From Callipepla californica brunnescens (Eukaryota > Chordata > Aves > Galliformes > Odontophoridae): a stretch of DNA of 64,000 nt. Made by a program: the position numbers and the translations under genes. Shown here piece by piece: positions 42,133 through 54,100 of the stretch (within the stretch, counting starts at the first letter, position 1; each line of letters begins with the position of its first letter). The stretch covers positions 253,001 through 317,000 of the forward strand of contig JALIRH010000151.1 in the NCBI GenBank assembly GCA_023055505.1. The letters are read 5' to 3'. The notes under the pieces are model-generated. The model searched no databases. It was not told the DNA's origin and was given only the letters and a program-made list of their open reading frames with translations.

Positions 42133-45100
42133 TCAGAGCAGCCGCCCCCGGCACTCGATGGCCCCGCAGCAGCACAGCAGCTCTTTGCCCTCCACGCTGC
42201 CCACCTCGTAGTTGTAATCCCACGTCAGCTCCGTGCCCGCCCGGATCCTCCTGGAAGGGAACAGCGGTGCCGTGGGGGGGTTCTGGGGGGGTTCTGGGGG
42301 GGTTGTGGGGCTGCCCCCCCCCTCCTGCCCTCCCCGCACTCACTTGCTGGCGAAGAACGCGACCCAGGGGAAGCGGAGGTCGTGGGTGTCCACGAAAACG
42401 TTCTGCACGAAGAGGTTGGGACTGCAGCTGTGCTGCAATGGGAACAGCGGAGCGAGCGGTGAGGGGGGGGGGCACCAAGGGGGGGGCACAAACCCTCACA
42501 GTGCTCCTGAGAACACTGCGTCCCACATCGTCCCAGTGCCTCCCGGGGTATCCCACTGCCTCCTGCTGCACTGGGATGCAGTGGGATGATGTAGGATGCA
42601 CTGGGATGCAGTGGGATGATGTAGGATGCAGGGGGATGATGTAGGACGCACTGGGATGCAGTGGGATGATGTAGGATGCACTGGGATGCAGTGGGATGCA
42701 GTGGGGCGATGTAGGATGCACTGGGATGCAGTGGGATGATGTAGGATGCACTGGGATGCAGTGGGACGATGTAGGATGCACTGGGATGCACTGGGATGCA
42801 GTGGGATGCAGTGGGGCGATGTAGGATGCACTGGGATGCAGTGGGACGATGCAGGACCCCCCGCCAGCCCCGTGCCTCCACACTCCACCCCCCCGAGGTG
42901 CACACACCGTGCCCCCCTTTGCCCCGTCCCCCCAGGGCTGTGGGGCTCACGTTGAGGTAGCGGCCCAGGTTCCCCTCCAGCTTGGCGTCGATGATGTAGC
43001 ACGACTCCTCGCCGTCGTAGAACTGCCGCGTGGTTCTGCACTGCGGGGCGCTCTCGCCCTTCTCGGCCATGGTGGTGGATTTGATGGCGATGCCGTGCGT
43101 GGATTTCAGGGCGAAGCCCCGCGTGGATTTCACGGCCACCTGCCTCTTCACGGCACCTGCGGACGCACCCCGTGGGGCTCAGCCCCCCCACTCCCACCCG
43201 CAGCTCCTCCCCCCCCCACCCCACCCCCCCCGTGCTCACCTGAGCCGGAGGAGTTCTTCTTCTCGTCCCCTTCCTCCTCCTCGGAGCCGGAGGAGATGGT
43301 CTGGATGTCGTCGCTGTCGTTGGTGCCCTGCGGTTGCCCCTCCGCCTTCGGGCCCACGTCGCCGTCGCTGTCGGTGCTGCTGGACAGGGTCAGCACGTCC
43401 TGGGAAGCATCGGTGCAGCTCCTGAGCATGGGGGGCCCCACCGTCCCCCCCCGGAGCTGTGAGCACCCCCACACCCCACGGGGACCGTCTGCACGAGGCT
43501 GGTGGCAGCGGGGCTGAGCTCACCGCGGGTCGGGGATACCCCAAAGCCGAAGGGCACGGGGGTGGGGGCACAAAACCCTCTGAGCTCAGCACCGAGAGGC
43601 GGCCGTGTCCCCCCCAACCCGCACCCCACAGCCACCCCAGCTCCTCGGTGAGCTCCACGAGGAACTGCTGGGTGGGAGTGGGGCCGCTCACCTCGGCAGG
43701 GGGACGCACAGCGCCCGAGTGCCGCCGGCTCTGCAGCAGGGCCGTCTTGCTGGGGGGTATGCGCACCCCCTCCAGTTTGGGGGGGCTGGGGTTGTAGCCA
43801 AACATCCGTCCCAGGTCGCTGAACCTGAGGGGGGGGGGAGGGGGGAGCGCTGCACAGAGGGCAGCACAGAGCCGTGCCCGCCCCCCATCCGTGCTCATCA
43901 CAACAAAACCAAACCCCAGAAAAGCAGAATACCACTGAAGGAACCTTACCCGGGAACCTTGCCGGAATCCCCAGGCTCCTGCAGAAGGAAGGAAGGCAGA
44001 AGATGGGAACGACTCCTTTCAGTTTTTGGGGTCCAGTCACCACCACAGCTCTCCCCCCTCCCCCTCCTCCCCCCCCAGGGCAGAGGATGAGCAGAGACCA
44101 CCCCCCCTCCTCCCCCCAGCACAGAGCTGAGCTCCCCTGGGCTCACATCTTTCCTCGGCGCTTTGGTCTCTCCCTCTGCTGCTCCCTGGGCGGCCGTGGC
44201 AGCTCTGTCCCTCTCGCCGTGCTCTGCCCTGCACGCCTTGGCCTCTCCTCCCTCGCTCATCTTGAAGGACGACGCGCTGTCGTTGTCCTGGAAGCCGTCG
44301 GACACGCTGTTGGAGCTGAGCCACGAGGCCACCTTGTTCTTGGAGGTCTCCTCGCCCACGGGCAGCTTGCAGGACGCGGGCCCCCCCCCCGCGTCGTCCT
44401 GGCCGAGCTGCGCCATGAGCCCCGAGTCCTTGGAGGCCGTCTCCGAGAGCCCGTTCTCCCTCTGGCCGCGGGTCTGACGCCGCGTGGCGTAGCTGCGCCA
44501 CACCGAGCTGGCGTGGAAGCCGTCATCCTTGCAGAAGTTGTCGTCGGAGCTGTCCTCGTTGGACTCCTCCTGCTCCTCCGTGCCCGTGTTGTCGTCGTCG
44601 TCGTCCTTCAGGTCCACCCCGCTGCTGTCGGACGAGCACTTGGCGTCGCTCTCGTAGCCCTCCTTGAAGTTCTCCACGCTCTCGATGTGGTCCAGGTTGG
44701 CGAAGTATTCGTCCCCCATCTCTAAGCCCTCTTTGTCGGCGAAGTCGTCCGTGAGGATTTTCCCTGGTGGTGGAAAGCAGAGGAAAGCAGGCTGAGCCTC
44801 CCAGTTCCACCCCGCGGGGAGCGCTGGGGCCGTACCCCCACGGGGCCCCTGGGGGACAGCTCAGAGCTCCTCGGCTTTTTCCCCTCCCAGGGGATCACAG
44901 CGTGGTCTCGGGGCCCCGCTCGCCCACCCCCTGCCCCCACCTGCGTAGATGCAGACGAAGGAGCCCTTGGCGATGTCGTCGAGGCAGCGAATGCCCCAAC
45001 CTTTGTTCTGAGTCTTGAACAGCTGCAGCCGGACCTGCAGCCCGTGCTGCACCAGGCGGTTGGTGCACATGTTGATGTTGCACTTGCACCTCTTGTTACA

Positions 45101-48100
45101 CTCGTAAACCCTGAAGGAAAGGAGAGCGGCATCAGCCCCGTGGGAGCAGGGCTGGGTGAGGGAGAGGGGAGAGGGGAGAGGGGAGGAGGAGGTGCAGGCT
45201 CACCCGGTGGGGAGGCACTCCTCCAGCCTCTTGTGCTGGTACCCCGAGTTGGGGTTGATCTGCCCGCCCGGGGTGCAGCCCGTGGCCTGGACGGTCAGCT
45301 GGTGACAGGCGCACTTGGATCTGCAGGCAAAGAGGAAAAACGGCTCAGCCGAGCCCCACAGAATCGTTCTACACTGCGGTTTGAGCCCTCCTGTGAGCAC
45401 GGGGACATCGCTCAGAGCCGGGAGCGGCTTCCCGGGCTCAGCACCACGGGGGACGCAGCAGCAGCAGGGGCCGGGTGGCCTGCTTTGGCAGGGGGTCCCT
45501 TCCAACCCCTATGATTCTGTGGGGTCAGAGCTTTGGGGTGACCCACAGCCGCTCCCCACTGCGCCCAGCGGAGCCGGGGCACCCCACCTACTTGTCCCTG
45601 CAGCCGTCCCTGCAGTCGCAGCCCACGAGGAACTCCCAGCCCGTGTTGATGAAGACCCCCTTGCCGGGGATGCGCTCCTTGCTGTACGCCACCTGCGGCG
45701 GCGGCGTGCTGTCGATCTCGTTGACGCAGGACAGCGGCACGTCCTCGCGGCCCTTGGTGATGTCGGCGATGTAGTAGTAGGGCTTGTAGGGCTGGAACTT
45801 GCGGTCCACCAGCACGTAGGGGTCGAGGCAGAACATCTCCAGGAAGAGGAAGTCGCAGTCGGTCTCGAAGAGGTAGCGCTCGATCTCGGCCATGCTGCGC
45901 AGGCACAGCCCGCACGGCGTCTTGTACAGCACGTGGAAGCCCACCTTGCGGTTCAGCCTGCGGCGCGCCGTCATGCGTCGGAAGTCGTAGAGCAGCGGGA
46001 TGAGCAGCGGGTTCCTGCTGCGGTACTGCTCGCTGCGGACGGGCCGCACGCGGGACAGGCACGTGTAGCTGCACACGTGGGGGAGGTAGAAGAGCTTCTC
46101 CAGCGGCGCGCGGTACGGCGGCTCGTTGGGCACGCGGTCCTGCATGCCGTGGAAGGGCTGCGCCGCGCTGGGGAAGCTGCCGTGGGGAAGGGCACACGCT
46201 GCCGCGGCTCCTCCCGCACCCCGCAGCGCTCCCACCGCCGCAGCTCGGGGGCTCTCCTGCCCAGCTCGTGTCCGGGGGGGGGAGCGGGCATTTCTAAGAG
46301 CAAAGTGCCCCCAGAAGGGAGCGGAGGGAGCAGCACCGCGGCCTCGCAGTCACAGCCACGTGCACGTTAACGCCAGCTGCCCCCAAAGGAACCCGAGACA
46401 GAGGAAACGAGCAGGTTCAGAGGCTGCAGCCAGCGCTGAGCTCTGGGCAGAAGTGATAAGACGCTTCCCAACGACAAAACGCAGCCAACGGCTGTCTGCG
46501 AGGGGCAGCGAAGCGAGGAGGGGAGCGATGGGGGACCTGGCCCAAACCTGCCCCCCAGCACCACAATGAACCACAGTAACCCCAAACCTGCCCCCCAGCA
46601 CCACAATGAACCACAGCAACCCCAAACCTGCCCCCCAGCACTGCAATGAACCACAGCAACCCCAAACCTGCCCCCCAGCACCGCAATGAACCACAGCAAT
46701 CCCAAACCTGCCCCCCAGCACCACAATGAACCACAGCAACCCCAAACCTGCCCCCCAGCACCGCTCCCAGGGCCCTGAGGGTGCAGTGCTCACCGGTGCT
46801 GCTGTGCCGCCGCGCCCCGGCCCGGCGGAGGAGCATCACTCAGCACAGGTGAGGATGGAGACGACTGCCCCGAGCCGGGACGGAACGACGTGCTCTTCTT
46901 GGCCACCTGCTTCCTGGACTGCGCCAGCTGACTGTCTGAGCACCTGCACAAGGGAAAGGGCAGCGATTGGAACGTGCACACACACACACACACACACACA
47001 GCTGGAGGGGTTCGGGTGGACAGAGCAGCCCCAAGAGCCCCCTCAGCTCGGTGACAGTGTCCTGCCAAGCAGCAGTGAGCAGGTTCGTCCTCGTGGCCGT
47101 GCACACCCTGCCTGCTCCTGAGCACACACAGTGTGAGCAGCACTGCAGTGGCCCCGGCCCAACTCTGACACGCTGCTGTTGGCTGCAGGGCACAAAGAAA
47201 CGCTGCACCCGTGGGAAGGAGCACACAGAGCCCGGGATGGTGCTTCAGGACTGAGCAGGGGAGGGGCGACAGGTACAGAGCACTCTTTGTCTGTGCCAAG
47301 CAACAAAACGAGACACGGGGATGGGACACCACTGCCCCAGAAGGGCTCGGGGCGCTGCCAGGCAGCCAGCCCTGCAGGCAATGCCCTGAGCAGGAGCGTG
47401 GGGGGCACCCACACCAACCACTGCTGTCCCACAGCTGTTATCGGGGCAGGACAGAGTGACCCCTGCTGCAAAACTGTGCCTCGAAAGCGAGGTGCTAAGA
47501 ACACCTTCAGAAGTCCAGCAGCAAGAGAACAGAGCCACTGTCAGCGGGTGCTAAGAGCCAGAAGCAGCAGCGAGCAGCTCCCGGGCACTGCAGCACGCCT
47601 GGAGGTGGGAACAGAAACCACTGTCTCCTCACGTTTAATCATCTAAAAACCAGCGTTTAACCCCAAAATGTTCCTGAGACAATAGAAAAGGGCTGGCCTT
47701 GTGTATGGGAACAGTTGAATCACGGCCTGAACCACTGATTGATCACCTGAGGCAAGCACTGAGTCAGCTGCAGGGGCACAAGTGAGTGTGATTGGAAGGG
47801 GTGGAGTTTGACTCCACCTCTCCCAGACCCCATTTAAGGGCTGACCACCAGCAGGGAAGGATCTCTGGTTGGAGATCCCTCCCTGGTGGAGTTGTTGGTG
47901 AGCCTCAACCATCATCAAGGTGAGCCAATCTCTTTTGCTATTTATTTGTGTACCATCTACTTAAAGCCTACCAAAAATATACCACCTTTCGCACTATTTC
48001 CTTGAGTGCTTTCCTTGGGGTTATTTGCCCTACACCTTGAAACAGCTCCATCCTTCCAGGCAGGACAAGGAAAGGTCTGTGGTGTCTGCCCCATTAGATC

Positions 48101-51100
48101 TGACAACAAGATCCTAAAGGCAAAGGCACTGTGAGGAGAGGGGGGGAAAAAGAACCACGGCAAGGACTGCTGAACAGGAATGGAGACTGCACCCTGCAGA
48201 TCCCAGCTGTGCAACTTGGGGTGCCCTCGTGCCCCCTCCCCATGCTCCTGGGGGTCCCTGGCAGCGCCTCTCCTCTCAGATCTGCTGGAGAATTGGGGCA
48301 CAACTGCAGCTTCTGTTCTCCACTCTCAGTCCTGTTGTCATGGGGAGTGCGTTTCCTCCTTCAGCCCCACGTCCAGGGGCAGCATGAGCTGCACTGCCCC
48401 ACATGTGGGGAGGAATCCCATGCTGAGGATGGAGCCTGGGGCTCTCACACACACTGCTGTGCCTACAGAGCACCCGGTGGGTAAAACTGCACGAGCCGCA
48501 CGGGCTCCTCGCAGCTGGGGCACCTCCTCTCTCCTTTCAGCCCACACAGCACGACGCAGTGACAGCAGAAGATGTGCAGGCATGGGGCCAGGCGGCCGTA
48601 AATCCGGATGGGAAATCCACAGTGGTGACAAAAATGAACTGGGGCAGCTTCCCTCTGCCCCATAATGCCCTCAGGGTCCCAGAGCACGCGCTCAGGTGCC
48701 TCGCTGTGCTCAGACACACTCCCTGGGTCACCAGGCTGAGTCCTCCCTCCGTCCAGGCCTCCTCCTTTGGCACCAGCCCGACTCACAGTGGATGTCCCCC
48801 CCCCCCCCGGAGGAGGGGTGGGGGCAGCCCGGCTGCAGCTCGGACTGAGAGCATTTGGTCCACGAGTGCCCAGACCACGCGCTGATCCCGAGTTCCCAGC
48901 GCTCTGAAAGTCATTGAGATCTGTGAGTGGGTCGGTCCAAGCGGAGGAGCGCGGGGAGCAGAGCCTGGACGTGACACGAGGGAGCAATTCAGACTTCTGG
49001 GAGAGAAACGGGGAGCTAAGCCGGGGATGCAGCGAGTGCGAAGTGTTAGCCCTGCCTGAGGAGTGGGCAGCTGGCTCAGGGGTGCTCGGCTCTCAGCTCC
49101 TGCCCCCTGCACTCCTCCTGTCCTGCTGCCTTCCTCTCCAGCCTTCCCCAGAAGCCAAACTAGAAGCAGCTGAACAGCCACGAAGGAAACCCGAACCTGA
49201 GGGCTCAGGGCAGCGCTCAAAGGAGCTGAGTGCTGCAGGTGGAACACAAAGAAGCAGATAATGGACTCGAGTACTTACTCCATGTCAGAGGGCTGCGGAG
49301 AAGCGGGCTGTGCCGCCAGCGAGGCCGCCTGCATCTGCTCCAGAGCTTTGTACTGCGTGCTGGCTCCGGTCAGATCCTGCGTGTACTGCACCACGGGCCC
49401 CTTGCTGCGCACAGCACCTTTAGGGAGGAACAGAGGAGCACCGAATCAGCCCTGAGCCCTCAGAACAGACACAGGTTGTCCCGAGAGCCACTAAATGCTG
49501 ATGTGGCCCCGAGGGCAAAAGCAGAATGGAAGCATTGGCCATGGATAGAGGGCCACAGGCAAAGCTTGGAGCCACGGCCTTACACCCCACACAGACTCCG
49601 TCCGCTTCAGCAGGTCCAGCCCACTGCAAACCCAACAGCTCCAGGAGCTGCGCAGGAATGGCAGCACAGGAACAGACAGCGACCCCGTGAGATGCATTGC
49701 CAAGAAGGAACGTACCCACGTTGGGCCGAGTCCTCGCCTGCCCACTCTGCTTCTTCTCCTGGGTGGAGGCCGTGGAGGTCTTCATGCTGAACATGGGCTC
49801 GAGGCGTGTGGAGCCCCGGTAAATCCACTCACAGCGTTTGTCATCCTGCACAAAGGAGAAGGAAACACTCGCAGCGTCTGTGGGAAGAGCTTCGTGCACC
49901 AGGGATGCAGAGCAATGCTGTCAGAGCTGACAGAAGCCAGGAGAGAAGAGGCAAAGCATTGATGTGAATCCTGTCCAGGGATGCAGGCAGGAAGGGACCC
50001 GAGCAGGCACACGTACAACGTCTGCTCCCCTGAGCCTGCAGAGCACTGCAGCTCCTGCTCAGCCCCTCTCCTGCTCCAGAACTGCCTGCTGGGAGCTGAC
50101 AGCAGGAAAGGTTCGTGACAGAGCGCCTGCAGACGGTGAGCTCTGCTTCATAACCATCCACAGAGCATTCTGCATGCAAAATTGCAGGAGCAAATCGCAA
50201 TCCAAAGGGCTTTCGGAGCCCTCATCATGCAAATAAAGGCCTCACCTTCCCAGCAATGCAGAGCAGGAACGAGCAGCACGTGTGCCTGCTGCCGTCCGAC
50301 ATCACCGGGCCCACGGGTTCAGCTCTCACACACAAACACACCCATCCCCCCCAAAAAAGGGAGAGGAGAAACGGCTGTACCAGGAAGAGGATCTTGACCA
50401 GGCTGCTGTCCACCTCTTCCACCCTGGACTTCCACCACGTCCCCTCCCACTCGGTTTTGATCAGCTGGCCGTTCTTCAGCAGCACCATGGGCCGGTTGGG
50501 GTACGCGCTGATGTACTCCTCGATGAAGTCACGGCACGACACGTCCTCTATGTCCTCCCACGTCTTTTTAACTGCACAGAGAGGGATGGATGGGAGAAAA
50601 TGAAGGCAGGGAAAGGTCCTTGGCCTCTTTAAAAACGATTCCAGATGGATTCCTGCTAGGAAGCATGAGGCAGCAGCCGATGCTCGCACAGCACGCTGCT
50701 GCACACGCAATAGGACATCATTTCCTCCCTCTCTGTGTGCAAAGCAAGCCTCTGCAGGCTCAGTGCTGTGACACACATAACCCCCGTGTTTGAGCTGAGC
50801 TCTCCTGTGTGCCCCCCAGTGCTAGGAACAGGAGAGGCAGAGGTCACTCACGTGGCCTGCAGACCGGGTACAGCTCCCACTCCTTGACGTACGAAGCGTA
50901 GCCATCGTCAAAGAAGATCAGGAACCTGGAGAACACAACGTGTGCTGAATGCTGGACTTAGAAACAGCACTGAGTGAAAGCAGAGGAACCCCACTCTTCC
51001 CTCTGCCAGCTACAGAGGCCCCTGGGCCAGGTGTGGCACACAAGGACAGACAGAACTGACCGCTCCTGCCCGGGGCTTGAGGCTTTGCCAGCGCTGCCAC

Positions 51101-54100
51101 TCTCCCCCAGCCCTGAGCTACACCTGCACTCACAAAGAGAACACAGAGGAGCTGCCCAAAGGTTCCCAGCAGCACAGCACAGCCAGGCCCTCCCTCCCCA
51201 GCCCCAGACCTCTGTGCCTCAACGACAGGAGCTGAAAAAATGATGGGGAAAAAACCAAAACACTTCGATTGCTCTTCATCTCCAGAAGCAAGGATATATT
51301 CAGAGCCTCTGGGACAGCAGAAGAGGTGCAAACTGTGACCCAAAGAGCAGCACAGGGCAGAGCTGGGGGGGACATCTCCATTTGCACACGGGAGGAGAGT
51401 GTGGAGGAGCCCGGGGGGGCACAGAGCTGGGGCTGAACCGCAGCAGCTCAGCGGTGAAAGATAAGGAAGAAAGATAAGAGAAAAAGCTCGTGCCCCCAAG
51501 TAATGCTTTGGATGCAGAGCCACGTCGGGGTTACGAGAGATCAGCAGAGCAGCCAGCCTAGCCGGGAGGAGTGCATTTGTAACACCACTAATGAGCACGG
51601 CTCCCTGCACAGTTATCCCACACTTATCAGATGGAACTTTACACAGTCGGGCGGAGCCACGTCTGAACTCAGCACACAACAATTACATCCTCTGTGGAAC
51701 TTCTCAGAAAGACCGCAAGAGCAAAAACCACATCGAGGGAGCCCTGCCTCTCACTGCACGCAGCTGAGGGGACTGCTCAGACCTGCTGCTGCTCCCGGCT
51801 GCGTGCTCAGGCAACGCTGCTGGCACTGAACGCTTGCAGGGCTCCTCCTTCCTCACTCCATGCCCCGAGCTGCACACACTTCCAACCGTGTGATAATTTG
51901 AATGAATTACCAACCACGAGCTCTGACTCAGGGAGCTGAGCAGCGAGCAGAAGCTCCACCCAAAGCTCTCACAGATAAGCAAAACCGAAGAAGCAGCACT
52001 GAGCGCTACGTCCTTGGGGAGGCCAGGAAGCGTTCAGCTTCCACTACAGCATGTTTCCTTCTTTCTGATTAACAGAAGGAACGGTTGTGGGGGAGAACTG
52101 ATACCTGTCCTTGTTCTTCATGTTAGGTGTTTCGGCCACTATGCCAGCATACAGCCACACCTGGTCCCCGTCTTTGTATTTCGCCACGACTCTGCTCCCA
52201 ACATAGTGCTTCTCCGGGGAGGGGTGATAGTCGTAAGCAATGTGATTGCCAGACAGCAAACTCTTCCCCTTATTGTCAAATTTCACTTTGTACTTCTTAC
52301 CAGCGCCTGAAAGACATTTCAGCACGGCCGGGTCGCTAAAGGCACTGTGTGCAGGAAGGGCAAAGCTGCACAGCACCGACCCAGCCCCGAACGTACCGAC
52401 CGTCTGGATGGCAATCAGAGTTCCCTTGTGCCACGTTTTGGTTCTCTTCTTGCCCAGGATCCTCATGCCAACCTTGAGGTCGCCGTCGTTGCTGAGATCG
52501 CTCGCTCCCACAGTGGGTCCCACGGACTGCAGAGTGCCGGCAGCTTGAGGAGGGCTTTGTGCATCTGCCCCAAAAAACAGCCAGGTTACAAACACCCCAG
52601 AGACCGCTCTGCTGCGTGTGAAACTGGAAGAGCATCTTCCAAAGCAGGAAGCACTCCTGCCTTCCTTTGCTGCAGACAGCAAAGTGTTTCAGCTCCGGGA
52701 TGGAGCCATGAGCAGAGGAGGACAGCGCAGCGCTGAACAGCTCTCACGTTATGGGAAATCCACCTCCAGTACTCAGCTTTAAAAAGGGTTTAAAGCAACA
52801 AAGCGGGACTGTGGGATCAGCACGTCCTCTCCCCAAATAGAAACGGGCACAGCTGTATTTTTCCCCTCCAAAATGAACGCGGACAGGCCTGGGATTCAGG
52901 CAGCACCGAGCAGCCTCCCCCGCGGACCTTTCAGAGCATCCTGAGCGCTCGTCCTCCTGTGCACAGCGTCCATGAACTTCTGAACGTCCTGGGCAGACCT
53001 CCTCATTGCTGCCATGGCCTCTCGCAGCTGAAGGCACAGAAAGAGAAAGAATATGAAGGAGTGTGGATCTTTCCCCCCCCCACTGAATCCAGCAGTGTCC
53101 GGAGCGTGCCAGCGAAGCACCACGGTCAGGTCTCGGCCAACTCACCAGTGACGGATCCTTCACAATTTTGGGGCTGGTATCATCTGTGTCTAGAGAGAAA
53201 ATAAGTGGTTTAAAACATAGTGGGGAGGAAGAATCCACCCTAGAAAATCACTGAAAGAAAAGGGATTCAAGTGTCTGTCCAAAAACATCCTCTGGTCCTG
53301 CCAGGAATGCACTCAGAAAAGGCGTTTTTCCTTTGCAGGTGTAAAACGTGCTGCTCTTGCAGCATCCCCACTCTGACCCTCCTCGTTCCCCTCCTGCTCC
53401 AGGACACTCCTACCCCCACAGGGCACGATAAGATACTGAACTGTTCTTCCACCCCGAGTCAATGCTCATGACGTCGTCATCATCGTCGTCGTCGTCTGGG
53501 ATCTCGATCACTTCTGTGGGTTTGGCAGCTGAGTCCTCGTCCTCAGAGCTGCTCTCACGGTACTCGAGGCCCAGCTTGGAGTACAGATCCTTTACCAACA
53601 TCTCGCACTTATCAAAGTCTCTGGGTGGAGAAGAAAAGAGAGAGGGGCATGAAGAGGCGTGGAGAGCTTGTAGTTAAACACAGCCACCATGAGGTGAGGG
53701 AGAGGCGTTCCCAGGAGGGATTCAGGGCCGTGGGGTGGTAATTACCCCCAGCAACCACACGCAAATCCATCAGTGCTGAAGCATGGTGTCAGTTGATATA
53801 GAAGGGAAACAGGCTGCCCTCAGAACATCGCTCTGCCCCCCCGCTCTGCCCCATCTCTGCTCTGCGAGGCCCAACTCAGTCCCACAGCCACAATCCCACG
53901 CGCGCTCACCTCCACGCGTCGTCGAAGAGTCGGTCAACGTGGGCCACCTCTTCCTCCTTCTGCCTCACGTACTTCTCCAGCTCCTCCAGCTGCTGCTTCT
54001 TCTGCTTCACGTACTCAGACTTCTCCAGCTCTTCGTTGATGATGTCCTGCAGCTCCTCCATGGAGATTCCCATCTCCTCCATCACTTCGTGCTGCAGCTC

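Noticed and set aside
46541..46762. CRISPR-like regular 40-bp repeats
   Set aside because: There are no spacers; copies are directly adjacent, and the setting is an animal intron.
48131..48484. Plus-strand frame with HCPTCGEE and clustered Cys/His opposite the Hakai-like RING
   Set aside because: Zinc-finger appearance is accidental; spacing fits no finger family, and the strand opposite holds the better signal.
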